Positions 22,660 to 32,216 of a DNA stretch of 47,405 nucleotides are shown here, piece after piece; the stretch's first letter is position 1, and every line of letters begins with the position of its first letter. The position numbers were made by a program, and so were the translations under genes. The DNA is taken from the NCBI GenBank assembly GCA_015065175.1, contig SVQV01000004.1, forward strand, positions 1 through 47,405. Direction: 5' to 3'. This stretch comes from Oscillospiraceae bacterium (lineage in GTDB: Bacteria; Bacillota; Clostridia; Oscillospirales; CAG-272). Below the pieces are notes generated by a model. The model did no database searches. It saw nothing but the letters and a program-made list of their open reading frames with translations, and had not been told where the DNA came from.

Positions 22660-24201
22660 ATGAAGAATAAAAGACTTCTGAAATTTATCTATAACGGTCT
22701 CGTTCTGACGGCAGCCGCCATAATCATGCGCACCGTTTCGGTTTCTTTCAACGCCTATGTAACCTCAAGAGTGGGGGCTGAGGGGATAGGGCTTTTTACG
22801 CTCACACTCAGTATTTACGGCTTTGCTGTGACCTTTGCCACGTCGGGCGTAAATTTGGCGGCTACCAGACTTATAGCGGAGGCTATGGCAAGAGATGACG
22901 AAAAAGGCGCAAAAAAAGCTCTGAGAGCCTGCCTTCTTTATTCCGCAATTTTTGGCTCGGCTGCCTCGCTCTGCCTTTTTTTCGGCGCGGATTTCATAGG
23001 AAAAACTCTGCTTTCTGATATAAGAACAATTCCGTCCCTGCGCTTGCTTTCACTCAGCCTCGTTCCTATCTCGCTTTCCTCAAGCCTGAACGGATATTTT
23101 ACCGCGGTGCGCAGAGTGTCAAAAAATGCCGCCTGTCAGCTTTTTGAGCAGGCGGTAAAAATTACGGTTACCGCATATGCGCTGTCACTGTTTTTGCCTA
23201 AAGGAATAACATATTCCTGTATGGCGCTTGTAGGCGGCGGCGCTATATCCGAATTTGCCTCCTTCTTTTTTCTGCTTGCGGAATATATAGCCGACAGGCA
23301 TATTCACGCAAAAAAGCTTTCAGCCGAGTCGGGCACTAAAACAAAAAAAGGAGCGCTCGCCAAGGCTCTGCTCGGAATTTCTGTTCCCGTGGCGCTCAGC
23401 GCATACGTGCGCTCGGCACTTGTGACCGTAGAGCATATCCTGATACCGAAAACACTTTCCGAGAGCGGTGCCTCTAAGGGAAGCGCGCTCGCCTCATACG
23501 GCAGACTGCACAGCATGGCGCTTCCAATAGTGCTTTATCCCATGGCGGCGCTCACGGCATTTGCGGGACTGCTCATACCCGAATTTGCCGAGAAGACCGC
23601 CGCAAATGACAAAAATGCGGTGTCGGACATGGCGGAAAACGCCATACATTATACATTGCTTTTTTCTGTGGGATGCGCGGGGGTGTTAGCCGTGTTTGGC
23701 AATTCTCTCGGCGCTCTCATATATAATTCAGGTGAGGCGGGCGTGTATATCACTCTGCTTGCGCCTGTTGTTCCAATAATGTACCTTGATCACGTGACCG
23801 ACGCTATGCTGAAGGGCATAGGAAAACAGGTATACTCTATGGTGGTGAATATTTCCGACTCTGTCTTAAGCATTCTGCTCGTTCTGCTCATTCTGCCGAA
23901 AATGGGGGCGGTCGGTTATGTTTTAGTCATAATAATAGCCGAGGTCTTTAATTTCTCACTAAGCATTACGGGACTGACGGGTGCCGTTTCCTTTCGTTTT
24001 GCGCCCTTACGCTCTTTATTTCCTCCGCTTGCTTCGGCTTTCATATCGGGGAGCCTGTGCAAGACCTTGCCATTCGGAGAAAACGCTATCGGGCTTTGCG
24101 TGAAGATACTCCTTTGCGTAGCTTTGTACCTCGTTTTTGTTATTGTTTGTGAAAAATTCATCTGCCAAAGAAATAGCAAAGAAAGAAAAATTTCTGCTTA
24201 A
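22660..24201 (+). CDS. MOP-superfamily flippase, SpoVB/polysaccharide exporter type
   Basis: A 513-residue integral membrane protein with about 14 hydrophobic segments. The start (GLVLTAAAIIMRTVSVSFNAYVTSRVGAEGIGLFTL) and the spacing of charged loops match the SpoVB/Wzx branch of the MOP flippases. SpoVB-type proteins act in spore cortex peptidoglycan synthesis, and related proteins flip lipid-linked sugars. SpoVB in the strict sense cannot be told from its vegetative relatives by eye. The ribosome binding site is weak, which suggests coupling to the preceding gene. Confidence 0.85.
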   Translation: MKNKRLLKFIYNGLVLTAAAIIMRTVSVSFNAYVTSRVGAEGIGLFTLTLSIYGFAVTFATSGVNLAATRLIAEAMARDDEKGAKKALRACLLYSAIFGSAASLCLFFGADFIGKTLLSDIRTIPSLRLLSLSLVPISLSSSLNGYFTAVRRVSKNAACQLFEQAVKITVTAYALSLFLPKGITYSCMALVGGGAISEFASFFFLLAEYIADRHIHAKKLSAESGTKTKKGALAKALLGISVPVALSAYVRSALVTVEHILIPKTLSESGASKGSALASYGRLHSMALPIVLYPMAALTAFAGLLIPEFAEKTAANDKNAVSDMAENAIHYTLLFSVGCAGVLAVFGNSLGALIYNSGEAGVYITLLAPVVPIMYLDHVTDAMLKGIGKQVYSMVVNISDSVLSILLVLLILPKMGAVGYVLVIIIAEVFNFSLSITGLTGAVSFRFAPLRSLFPPLASAFISGSLCKTLPFGENAIGLCVKILLCVALYLVFVIVCEKFICQRNSKERKISA

Positions 24202-24220
24202 AAAACACATTTTGCATCTT

Positions 24221-24262
24221 TTTACAGTCTTTTATTTTGTGTTTACAGTCTTTTATTTTGTG
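24221..24262. repeat. Perfect 21-bp tandem duplication upstream of a promoter
   Basis: TTTACAGTCTTTTATTTTGTG occurs twice without a gap at 24221-24241 and 24242-24262. It ends 7 bp before the -35 box at 24270 and could alter promoter activity through its T-tracts. Confidence 0.9.
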
Positions 24263-24269
24263 TTTTCTA

Positions 24270-24298
24270 TTGACTTTTGTTGAAATTTGCTGTATAAT
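24270..24298 (+). promoter_or_regulatory. Sigma-A promoter of the CNNM/CorC pair
   Basis: TTGACT (24270-24275) and TATAAT (24293-24298) are spaced by 17 bp. Transcription would begin near 24305, which rules out the longer open frame from 24237 as the coding start. Confidence 0.9.
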
Positions 24299-24362
24299 AC
24301 CATATATGCTATGCTACCCGAAGCATATATTTCACAAAATAAAGGAGTGTGGTTTACAACTC

Positions 24363-25733
24363 ATGGGTACTGATGGGTGGTTGCTAACCATCATTTATAT
24401 TCTGCTCGTTGTGCTTTCCGCATATTTCTCGGCAGTTGAGAGTGCTTTTGCGGGAATGAACAGAATAAGAATCAAAAATCTTGCCGAAAACGGAGACCGA
24501 CGTTCAAAGTCTGCACTGTACATATCCGAGCACTTTGACAGAACGCTTTCCACTATTCTTATCTGCAATAACCTTTGCAACATAGGCGGCGCGTCTATCG
24601 CGACAGTCATTTCGTTTAAGGTCTTTGCAATACTTAAGGAGAGCGCAAATGTCAGTCTGAGCGAAGCGGCGGAAACAGCTATCGCTACCGCAGTTACTAC
24701 TATAATTGTTTGTATAGCCGGTGAAATTCTGCCGAAAAACTACGCAAACGTAAATAGCGATAAGGTTGTCCTTGCGACAGCGCCTTCGCTTCGATTCGTT
24801 ATGGTAATCACTTTCCCTGTCGCTATAATTTTTGTGGGTATTACCCGACTTTTGACTTCCTTCTTCAAGACAGAGGAGGAGCCGACAGTGACAGAGGAGG
24901 AGTTATCCACTATTATCGAAAATGTCGAGGATGAGGGCATTATCGACGAGGAGCAGAGTGACCTGCTTCAGTCTGCGCTCGAATTTTCCGAGACTAATGT
25001 AGCAGACGTTCTTACAGTTCGCGACGATATAGTGAGCGTTGACGTTTCTATGTCGAACGAAGAAATTCTTAACATTATAAGTAATAATAAGTATTCCCGT
25101 ATGCCGGTTACCGACGGCGACCTTGACAATATTGTCGGAATACTTATAGTTAAAAAGTTCCTTCGTAAATATATTTCAAAAGAGAATTTTTCTGTACGTG
25201 ATATAATGGCTGAGCCGTATTTCGTTCCGCTTGAAGCGATAATCGATGACGAGCTTAAGAAAATGAGTCACGAGAAGAATTACATGGCAGTAGCTAAAGA
25301 TAAGTCAGGTAAGACCTTAGGCATCATAACCATTGAGGACTTCCTTGAAGAGCTGGTAGGAGAGATCTGGGACGAGGATGACGTCGTAAACGATAACTTC
25401 ATAAAGCTCGGCGGCAATCGCTTTAAGGTGAGCGGAAGCTTCTCCTTTGCCGAGATGATAAAGAATATCGGATACGAGATAGACGTTTCTCATTATGAGA
25501 ACAAGTCGGTGCAATCCTGGGTTCTGGAAATTCTTGCGCATATGCCCGAGGAGGAAGAGGAGTTCGAGTGGAATGACTTGACAGTCACAATTCTCGAGCT
25601 TGATGAGAACCGCATTAAAAAGATCGAAGTAAAGCTGAATACGCCCGAGCTTGACGTTTCCTCCGACGAGGACGGAGAAAAAGCCGAAGAGGAAACCGAA
25701 GGCAAAGAGCAGAAGGAGGCGGCTTCGATATGA
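24363..25733 (+). CDS. CNNM/CorC (HlyC/CorC) family membrane protein, copy 1
   Basis: A 456-residue protein of the family linked to magnesium and cobalt export. An N-terminal DUF21/CNNM membrane domain with about four spans (LLTIIYILLVVLSAYFSAVESAF onward) is followed by paired CBS domains (about residues 210-330) and a C-terminal CorC_HlyC domain. The acidic tail (SSDEDGEKAEEETEGKEQKE) is unusual. ATG 24363 is the first usable start after the promoter at 24270; its GGAG lies 15 bp away, an unusually long spacing. It overlaps the next gene by 4 bp, and the two are paralogues. Confidence 0.9.
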   Translation: MGTDGWLLTIIYILLVVLSAYFSAVESAFAGMNRIRIKNLAENGDRRSKSALYISEHFDRTLSTILICNNLCNIGGASIATVISFKVFAILKESANVSLSEAAETAIATAVTTIIVCIAGEILPKNYANVNSDKVVLATAPSLRFVMVITFPVAIIFVGITRLLTSFFKTEEEPTVTEEELSTIIENVEDEGIIDEEQSDLLQSALEFSETNVADVLTVRDDIVSVDVSMSNEEILNIISNNKYSRMPVTDGDLDNIVGILIVKKFLRKYISKENFSVRDIMAEPYFVPLEAIIDDELKKMSHEKNYMAVAKDKSGKTLGIITIEDFLEELVGEIWDEDDVVNDNFIKLGGNRFKVSGSFSFAEMIKNIGYEIDVSHYENKSVQSWVLEILAHMPEEEEEFEWNDLTVTILELDENRIKKIEVKLNTPELDVSSDEDGEKAEEETEGKEQKEAASI

Positions 25734-26992
25734 CAGTAATTATATTTTTAATTGTTTTGATTTTGCTTTCCGCATTCTTTTCGGGTACGGAAATCGCATA
25801 CACCTCGGTAAACAAGCTCCGTTTGGACTCGCTTGCCGAGAACGGAAAAAAGAGTGCTTCGCTTGCAAAGAGAATAACAGAGGACTTTTCCCGTGCCCTC
25901 GGCACTATACTTGTCGGAAACAATATAGTAAATATTACTATATCCACGGTTTCCACAATGCTTGTCACACGTCTTTTAGGGGATGCCGCAAAAGCGGTAG
26001 CTATCGTTACGGGTATAGTCACGCTGATTATTCTTATCTTCGGCGAAATATTGCCGAAAACGTTGGCAAAACGCTTTTCCTTAGCAATTTCCTGTGCGGT
26101 CGCGCTCCCGCTCAGAATAATTATGATAATCCTTGCTCCCGTATCCGCGCCCTTTAACGCTATAGCGAGAGGGGCGATCAGACATTGGACAAAGGAGGAG
26201 GACAAGCTCCCGACCGTTACAGAAGAAGAACTTTCGGGCATTATCGAGACGGTCGAAGAGGAGGGCGTTATAGACGAGGACAAGGGTGACCTGCTCCAGT
26301 CTGCGCTCGAATTTTCGGATATCAGTGTCGGCGAGATACTTACCCCGAGAATAGATATGACGGCTATAGACGTAGATGCGGATATAGAGGATACCATAAA
26401 GGTTGCATTAGAGTCTCCGTTCTCACGCTTGCCCGTTTATGAGGGAGATATTGACCACATAATAGGCGTTCTGTATGTAAACAGACTGCTCAAGCGTGTA
26501 GCTACAAACAAGGAATTTGCTTTGCGCGATATCCTTTTTGAGCCTTGCTTCTTCCATAAAACAATGAAGCTTCCCGTAGTCCTTTCGGAAATGCGCAGAC
26601 TTCATATTCATATTGCCGTTGTAATAGACGAGTACGGCGGTACTATGGGTGTCGTTACTATGGAGGATATCTTAGAGGAAATAGTCGGAGATATCTGGGA
26701 CGAAAGCGATGAGATAAAGGTCGATTTCGTCGAAAAATCCGAAGGCAATTATGAGGTCAACGGCTCTGCAAACATCTATGACTTCCTTGAATTTATCGAG
26801 GTTGACAGCCGTGATTTCGAAAGTGAATATACCACCGTCGGCGGTTGGATAGTTGAAATGCTTCAGGCAAATCCCGCCGAGGGCGACAGCTTCGAATACA
26901 AAAACATTTATGTAATTGTAACCGAGGTAAAGGACAATATAGTAAACAAGGCGACGGTTGTAGTAAAACAGGAGCAGCCTGAAGAAGAATAA
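25730..26992 (+). CDS. CNNM/CorC (HlyC/CorC) family membrane protein, copy 2
   Basis: A 420-residue paralogue of the upstream gene with the same order: CNNM membrane domain (residues 1-180), two CBS domains and CorC_HlyC. Shared motifs include TVTEEELSGIIETVEEEGVIDEDKGDLLQSALEFSD and VVIDEYGGTMGVVTMEDILEEIVG, the latter the typical second CBS motif. Copy 1 has MAVAKDKSGKTLGIITIEDFLEELVG there and lacks the DEYGG form. The ATGA overlap implies equal expression, possibly as a heterodimer. Confidence 0.92.
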   Translation: MTVIIFLIVLILLSAFFSGTEIAYTSVNKLRLDSLAENGKKSASLAKRITEDFSRALGTILVGNNIVNITISTVSTMLVTRLLGDAAKAVAIVTGIVTLIILIFGEILPKTLAKRFSLAISCAVALPLRIIMIILAPVSAPFNAIARGAIRHWTKEEDKLPTVTEEELSGIIETVEEEGVIDEDKGDLLQSALEFSDISVGEILTPRIDMTAIDVDADIEDTIKVALESPFSRLPVYEGDIDHIIGVLYVNRLLKRVATNKEFALRDILFEPCFFHKTMKLPVVLSEMRRLHIHIAVVIDEYGGTMGVVTMEDILEEIVGDIWDESDEIKVDFVEKSEGNYEVNGSANIYDFLEFIEVDSRDFESEYTTVGGWIVEMLQANPAEGDSFEYKNIYVIVTEVKDNIVNKATVVVKQEQPEEE

Positions 26993-27077
26993 AAATTGAG
27001 GTAATTTAGTAAATGAAAGCACGAAAAAACAAAATAATATCAAAAGGCTTTTATAAATCTAATATACCCTTTATTAG

Positions 27078-27109
27078 GGGATAGCGAGCAGCTATCCCTT
27101 TTCTTTTTT
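27078..27109 (+). terminator. Rho-independent terminator before rnfC
   Basis: GGGATAGC (27078-27085) and GCTATCCC (27091-27098) form an 8-bp stem with a five-base loop, followed by TTTTCTTTTTT. It ends the CNNM/CorC operon. Confidence 0.9.
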
Positions 27110-27149
27110 AAATAAGTTAACTTTTTAACAATATTATAGAGGTGAAAAA

Positions 27150-28463
27150 ATGTCATATACGTTTAAAGGCGGTGTTCATGTTACAGAGCATAAGAACACG
27201 GCAAGAAAACAGGTAGAACAGCTACCGAGCCCCAAGACCGTCTCTATTCCGCTTTCTCAGCACATAGGCGCTCCCTGTAAGTGTCTTGTAAAGGTCGGAG
27301 ATAAGGTGTTGAAGGGTCAGATGATAGGTAATGTCGAGAGCGGTCTCGGCTGTCCCGTGCACAGCAGTGTTTCGGGTACTGTAAAGGAGATAGTGTTCAA
27401 GCGGAACGCTATGGGCGCAAACGTTGAAAATGTCGTTATAGAAAATGACGGCGAGGATATATATGCTCCCGAAATAACCTATGCTGACAGAACTCTTGAG
27501 GAAACTTCTCCCGAGGAGCTGATAGAAATAGTAAGAGCGGCAGGAATTTCGGGTATGGGAGGCGCATCCTTCCCGACCTATGCAAAGATTTCTTCCGCAA
27601 GAGGCAAGGTTGATACGATGATAATAAACGCCGCAGAATGCGAGCCGTTCATTACCGCTAACAACCGCCTGCTCATAGAGCATCCCGAATCTGTAATAAA
27701 GGGAACAAAGGTATTGCTCCACGCTCTCTCTCTTTCAAAGGCTATCATAGCGATAGAGGACAACAAGCCGACAGCTATAAAAATTATGGACGGTCTTACA
27801 GAGGAAAGCGAGGAGATAGATGTAAGGGTCGTAAAGACCAAGTATCCTCAGGGCGACGAGCGCCAGCTCATATTCGCTTTGACAGGCAGAGAGCTTCCTC
27901 AGGGCAAGCTTCCCGCAGACGTGGGCTGTGTAGTGTTTAATGCCGAGACTGCGTCGAAGGTGTTCCGTGCGTATAACAGTAATATGCCGCTTATTGAGAG
28001 AATAGTAACTGTAGACGGAGACTGTATCAAGGAGCCTAAAAATATAATGGTTCCGATAGGTACATCCTACCGTGACTTGATAGAATTTTGCGGAGGCTTT
28101 GTAAAAACTCCCAAGACTATAATAAACGGCGGCCCTATGATGGGCTTCGCTCAGTGGGATATAGATGCTCCCGTAACTAAGGGAACATCCGCTATACTTG
28201 TCCTCTCGGAGGATATGAACAAGTCATATGACCAGCCGCACGAGTGCATTCGATGCGGAAGATGTGTAAAGGGCTGTCCTATGCATCTTATGCCTAACTA
28301 CATGGCGGCGTTCTCCCGCAAGGGTATGTATCTGGAAGCTGAGGACTTCGGAGTCATGAGCTGTGTTGAATGCGGCTCCTGCTCCTTCGTTTGCCCTGCG
28401 CACGTTCCGATAGTTCAGTATATACGTGTGGCAAAGACCGCATTAAGAGCAATAAAGAAGTGA
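27150..28463 (+). CDS. rnfC: Rnf complex subunit RnfC
   Basis: A 437-residue peripheral subunit of the ion-pumping ferredoxin:NAD+ oxidoreductase. It binds NADH and FMN (GISGMGGASFPTYAK and NAAECEPF) and holds two [4Fe-4S] clusters (CIRCGRCVKGCP and CVECGSCSFVCP, about residues 365-415). An AGAGGTG site precedes ATG 27150. First gene of the rnfCDGEAB operon, the order usual in Clostridia. A paralogue, pduS, lies in the microcompartment operon. Confidence 0.97.
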   Translation: MSYTFKGGVHVTEHKNTARKQVEQLPSPKTVSIPLSQHIGAPCKCLVKVGDKVLKGQMIGNVESGLGCPVHSSVSGTVKEIVFKRNAMGANVENVVIENDGEDIYAPEITYADRTLEETSPEELIEIVRAAGISGMGGASFPTYAKISSARGKVDTMIINAAECEPFITANNRLLIEHPESVIKGTKVLLHALSLSKAIIAIEDNKPTAIKIMDGLTEESEEIDVRVVKTKYPQGDERQLIFALTGRELPQGKLPADVGCVVFNAETASKVFRAYNSNMPLIERIVTVDGDCIKEPKNIMVPIGTSYRDLIEFCGGFVKTPKTIINGGPMMGFAQWDIDAPVTKGTSAILVLSEDMNKSYDQPHECIRCGRCVKGCPMHLMPNYMAAFSRKGMYLEAEDFGVMSCVECGSCSFVCPAHVPIVQYIRVAKTALRAIKK

Positions 28464-28473
28464 GGTTTTTATA

Positions 28474-29502
28474 ATGGATACAAATGTTGAATACAAAGCA
28501 GAGGGTGTAGAAGCCGAGCAGGATATGCTTTCACTGCTTCCCGATAAGCTCACCGTCTCCACCTCTCCTCATATAAAGCACAAGGACAATACAGGCAGAC
28601 TTATGCTCGATGTGATCATTGCGCTGCTGCCCGCGCTTGTGTTTGGAATTTATTATGCATTTTCAAATGACGTGAAATACGGACTCAATTCCGTGTTTCT
28701 CACGCTCGTATCGGTCGCTGCCTGCGTATTCTTTGAGTGGGGCTTCCAGAAGCTTAACCGCAGACCTGTGACTGTAGGCGATTTCTCAGCGGCGCTTACA
28801 GGTGTTCTGCTCGCTATGAACGTGCCCGCAACGCTTCCTGTATGGATGATAATAATAGGCGCGTTCTTCGCTATAGTTGTTGTAAAGCAGCTCTTCGGCG
28901 GTATAGGAAAGAATATAGTCAATCCCGCGCTTGCCGCAAGAGTAGTGCTGTTTATGTCCTTTGCCGATTATATGAGCGGAAGCGCTTATGCGCTCGATGC
29001 GGAAGCGTCGGCTACCCCCTTGGTCTCTCTTAAGGCAGGTGACCTTTCGGGGATTGACATTCTCGATTTGTTTATCGGTAAGACAGATGGCTGTATAGGT
29101 GAGCTTTCCGCACTCTTGCTCATACTCGGCGCACTCTACCTCTTTATCCGCCGTGTAATAACCTGGCATATTCCTGTCGCTTACATCGGCACTGTCGCTA
29201 TTTTATGTGTCCTTTTCCCTATAGGCGGAGCAGACAGAGTTACGTTTATGTTAGCCGAGCTTCTCTCGGGCGGCCTTATGCTTGGAGCGCTCTTTATGGC
29301 TACCGATTACGCGACATCTCCCGTAACACCTAAGGGAAGAATAATCTACGGTGTGATAGCAGGTCTTATTACGGTATTTATCCGCTTCTTCTGCGGGAAT
29401 CCCGAGGGCGTATCCTTCGCTATTCTTATTTCCAATCTTCTCGTTTGGTACCTCGATAAATTCACACGCCCCAAAAAGTTCGGAGGTGTAAAAAGATCAT
29501 GA
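28474..29502 (+). CDS. rnfD: Rnf complex subunit RnfD
   Basis: A 342-residue integral membrane subunit with about nine spans, which carries a covalently bound flavin and forms part of the ion channel. It starts with LTVSTSPHIKHKDNTGRLMLDVI, a highly conserved RnfD opening. The block FMATDYATSPVTPKGRIIYG near residue 275 is the conserved RnfD/NqrB motif. It begins 10 bp after rnfC and overlaps rnfG by 4 bp. Confidence 0.97.
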   Translation: MDTNVEYKAEGVEAEQDMLSLLPDKLTVSTSPHIKHKDNTGRLMLDVIIALLPALVFGIYYAFSNDVKYGLNSVFLTLVSVAACVFFEWGFQKLNRRPVTVGDFSAALTGVLLAMNVPATLPVWMIIIGAFFAIVVVKQLFGGIGKNIVNPALAARVVLFMSFADYMSGSAYALDAEASATPLVSLKAGDLSGIDILDLFIGKTDGCIGELSALLLILGALYLFIRRVITWHIPVAYIGTVAILCVLFPIGGADRVTFMLAELLSGGLMLGALFMATDYATSPVTPKGRIIYGVIAGLITVFIRFFCGNPEGVSFAILISNLLVWYLDKFTRPKKFGGVKRS

Positions 29503-30047
29503 CAACTAAACTTAACATCTTTTATTACATCAAAATAGGCGGAGCACTTCTGCTCATCTGTGCCGTTATGGCAGGTCTCGTCGCGGGAGTTCACACTCTG
29601 ACAGAGGGCAGAATTGCCGAGTATAACGAGAACAAGCGCTCTGCGGCTTTCCGTGAATTCTTTCCCGAAACCGCAAGCAGTAAGCTTTCCGAAAAGACAT
29701 CCGACACGGTAAACGGCATATATGAGCTTTATAACGCGGAAAACGCTCTTATAGGGTATGCGGTGGACGTTTCGGCGGCTGGCTACGGCGGTCTTATTAA
29801 GCTTATGGTAGGTATAGCTGATGACGGCTCGGTGCAGGGTGTAAGCGTTATTTCCCATGCGGAAACAAAGGGCTTGACATCAAGTGAGACGGCGGGCGCA
29901 TACTTTGCGCAGTTCGAAGGCAAAAAGGGCGAGCTTAAGCTCGGTAGTGATATCGATGCTATGAGTGGTGCGACAATAAGCTCCAAGGCGGTACTTAAGG
30001 CAGTACAAACGGCTTTGGCACTCAATTTGGGAGAGGAGGCAGAATGA
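29499..30047 (+). CDS. rnfG: Rnf complex subunit RnfG
   Basis: A 182-residue subunit with one N-terminal membrane span (ALLLICAVMAGLVAGV) and an extracytoplasmic FMN-binding domain. The covalent flavin attachment motif SGATIS has its threonine at residue 159. SHAETKGLTS is also conserved. ATGA overlaps on both sides couple it to rnfD and rnfE. Confidence 0.97.
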   Translation: MTTKLNIFYYIKIGGALLLICAVMAGLVAGVHTLTEGRIAEYNENKRSAAFREFFPETASSKLSEKTSDTVNGIYELYNAENALIGYAVDVSAAGYGGLIKLMVGIADDGSVQGVSVISHAETKGLTSSETAGAYFAQFEGKKGELKLGSDIDAMSGATISSKAVLKAVQTALALNLGEEAE

Positions 30048-30724
30048 TGAAGAAAAAAGGCTTTTTCCTTTCACATCTTAAGGAAGGTATTCTTGATAAA
30101 AACCCTGTTCTTGTTCAGCTTATCGGTATGTGTCCTACGCTTGCGACCACCGACAGTGTGAGTAAGGCGATAGGTATGGGACTTGCCGCAACCGCGGTTT
30201 TGGCATTCTCCAATCTCTTTATTTCTCTTTTGAGAAAATTCATTCCCAAGCAGGTAAGAATTGCTTCTTACATAGTAATCATCTCGGGATTTGTTACTGC
30301 GGTAGAAATGCTTATGAACGCATATCTGCCCTCACTTTATGAATCTCTCGGAATATTCATTCCGCTTATAGTTGTAAACTGTATAATTCTTGCCCGCGCG
30401 GAATCCTTTGCGTCAAAAAATCCCGCGCTCCCGTCTCTTTGGGATGGTGTATGTATGGGACTCGGATTTACCTTTGCGCTCATTCTGCTCGCCACAGTCC
30501 GTGAAGTATTCGGATACGGCACCTTCTGCGGAGTTTCGATTTTCGGCAGCTCTTATACACCTATTTCCTTTCTTGTTTCCGCACCGGGCGCGTTTATCAT
30601 GCTCGGTACGCTTATCGCAACCGTGGGTAAGATAAGAAGCATGTCGGAAAAGAAGGCAAGACAAAAGGCAAAGCCTGAAAAAACAGTTGAATGTGAAAAA
30701 AAGGAGGTTGAGATAAATGGCTGA
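30044..30724 (+). CDS. rnfE: Rnf complex subunit RnfE
   Basis: A 226-residue membrane subunit with six spans, homologous to RnfA and forming with it the iron-sulfur-binding core of the pump. NPVLVQLIGMCPTLATTDSV near residue 19 holds the conserved cysteine of this pair, and a second lies in VNCIILARAE. The C-terminal 25 residues form an extra lysine/glutamate-rich tail. It overlaps rnfG by 4 bp and rnfA by 8 bp. Confidence 0.97.
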   Translation: MMKKKGFFLSHLKEGILDKNPVLVQLIGMCPTLATTDSVSKAIGMGLAATAVLAFSNLFISLLRKFIPKQVRIASYIVIISGFVTAVEMLMNAYLPSLYESLGIFIPLIVVNCIILARAESFASKNPALPSLWDGVCMGLGFTFALILLATVREVFGYGTFCGVSIFGSSYTPISFLVSAPGAFIMLGTLIATVGKIRSMSEKKARQKAKPEKTVECEKKEVEING

Positions 30725-31298
30725 TATTTTTGTAATGATGCTGACAGCCGTTCTTATCGAAAACTTTATTTTCTATAAGTTTATGGGCTGCTGTCCCTTC
30801 CTCGGTGTTTCGGATAAGCCATCGACTGCGCTCGGTATGGGCTGTGCTGTCATTTTCGTAATGACACTTTCCTCTGCCGTTACGTATGCGGTATATGAGT
30901 ATATCCTGACTCCCTTTAAGCTCGAATATCTCAAGACGGTCGCTTTCATTCTCGTTATTGCGGCATTGGTTCAATTTATTGAGATGTTCTTGCAGAGATA
31001 TTTACCGGCACTCTACGGCGCATTGGGAATTTTTCTTCCTCTTATAACTACCAACTGCGCGGTTCTCGGTGCGGCTCTTCAGAATATCGACAACGGATAT
31101 AACTTCCTTGAGTCTGTCATTTTCGGCTTTTCGGCGGCGCTCGGCTTTACTCTTGCTATAGTAATATTTGCGGGCGTAAGACAAAAGATGACCTTTGCTA
31201 ATCCCCCCAAGGCGTTTGCGGGATTTCCTATCACGCTTGTTGCGGCAGGACTTGTCGCTATGGCTTTTGCGGGCTTCTCGGGCTTTAGCTTCGGTTGA
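30717..31298 (+). CDS. rnfA: Rnf complex subunit RnfA
   Basis: A 193-residue membrane subunit with six spans. NFIFYKFMGCCPFLGVSDK at residues 15-33 and TTNCAVLGAAL near residue 110 are the conserved cysteine-bearing segments thought to hold an intramembrane iron-sulfur centre with RnfE. GGAGG lies inside the end of rnfE just before ATG 30717. Confidence 0.97.
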   Translation: MADIFVMMLTAVLIENFIFYKFMGCCPFLGVSDKPSTALGMGCAVIFVMTLSSAVTYAVYEYILTPFKLEYLKTVAFILVIAALVQFIEMFLQRYLPALYGALGIFLPLITTNCAVLGAALQNIDNGYNFLESVIFGFSAALGFTLAIVIFAGVRQKMTFANPPKAFAGFPITLVAAGLVAMAFAGFSGFSFG

Positions 31299-31316
31299 GG
31301 ATAAGGAGAAAAGCAT

Positions 31317-32138
31317 ATGGATAATATTTTGATTTCAGTTTTGTGGTTTGCATTGCTCGGACTCGTTTTCGGACTTATTCTTGCCATAGCATCTAAGGTG
31401 CTTGCCATAAAGCGCGACGAGCGAATAGAACAGATAGAAGAATGTCTTCCCGGCGCTAACTGCGGTGCCTGCGGTTATCCCGGATGCTCGGGATATGCTT
31501 CGGCAGTCGTTAAGGGCGAGGCGAAAATAGGCGGATGCCTTGCCGGCGGAAACGCCTGCGCTCAGGCAATAGCGAAAATTATGGGTGCCGAAGCGGAGAA
31601 TATGGTAGAGCGTCGCGCTCAGGTGCTTTGCTGCGGAACTCACGATCAGTCAGAGCGCAAGTATATCTATGACGGCGCTCCCGACTGTCTTTCGGCTGCC
31701 AAGCTTGGCGGTGGAGATAAGCTCTGCCCCTACGGCTGTCTCGGTCTCGGAAGCTGCGCCAACGTTTGTAAATTCGATGCTATAACAGTTGAAAACGGCG
31801 TGGCAGCGATAGACAGAGACAAATGTACAGGCTGCGGCGAATGTACCAAGGTCTGCCCCAAGCATATAATCCAGCTCGTTCCCGTAGATAAGATATACAG
31901 AGTTGAATGTATGTCCGAGGACAACGGAAAGCTTACGCGCTCCTACTGTAACGTGGGTTGTATAGGCTGCCGCATCTGTGAAAAGAATTGCGAAAGTGAT
32001 GCTATCCATGTAGTCGGCTCAAAGGCTACCATAGATTATGATAAATGTACAAACTGCGGTGTCTGTGCCGAGAAATGTCCGAGAAAGATAATCCGTACAA
32101 TAGATAGCGCGAACAACCGTGTTTACGTAAAAGAATAA
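31317..32138 (+). CDS. rnfB: Rnf complex subunit RnfB
   Basis: A 273-residue polyferredoxin that accepts electrons from reduced ferredoxin. After one membrane helix (residues 4-24) comes the cluster CPGANCGACGYPGC (about residues 43-56), then CPYGCLGLGSCANVC and ferredoxin motifs CTGCGECTKVCP, CIGCRICEKNC and CTNCGVCAEKCP. Last gene of the operon; a strong terminator follows 4 bp later. Confidence 0.97.
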   Translation: MDNILISVLWFALLGLVFGLILAIASKVLAIKRDERIEQIEECLPGANCGACGYPGCSGYASAVVKGEAKIGGCLAGGNACAQAIAKIMGAEAENMVERRAQVLCCGTHDQSERKYIYDGAPDCLSAAKLGGGDKLCPYGCLGLGSCANVCKFDAITVENGVAAIDRDKCTGCGECTKVCPKHIIQLVPVDKIYRVECMSEDNGKLTRSYCNVGCIGCRICEKNCESDAIHVVGSKATIDYDKCTNCGVCAEKCPRKIIRTIDSANNRVYVKE

Positions 32139-32142
32139 GCTT

Positions 32143-32185
32143 ATATAGCGTGTTTTTCTCGCAGAAAACACGCTATATTTTGTTT
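32143..32185 (+). terminator. Rho-independent terminator of the rnf operon
   Basis: Arms at 32144-32156 and 32165-32177 form a perfect 13-bp stem (TATAGCGTGTTTT) with an 8-base loop, followed by TTTTGTTT. Confidence 0.92.
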
Positions 32186-32216
32186 CATAATAAAAGTCAA
32201 AATTTATTATATTTTT

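Noticed and set aside
24237-24362. Longer start for the first CNNM/CorC gene
   Set aside because: The region contains the tandem repeat and the promoter, so it cannot be translated from this transcript.
25615-26397. 260-residue - strand open frame under the CNNM/CorC genes
   Set aside because: It is serine/isoleucine-rich shadow coding opposite conserved + strand domains.
27014-27085. 23-codon frame between the CNNM/CorC pair and rnfC, preceded by GAGGT
   Set aside because: It ends inside the terminator stem, is Lys/Ile-rich without recognisable features, and may be chance.
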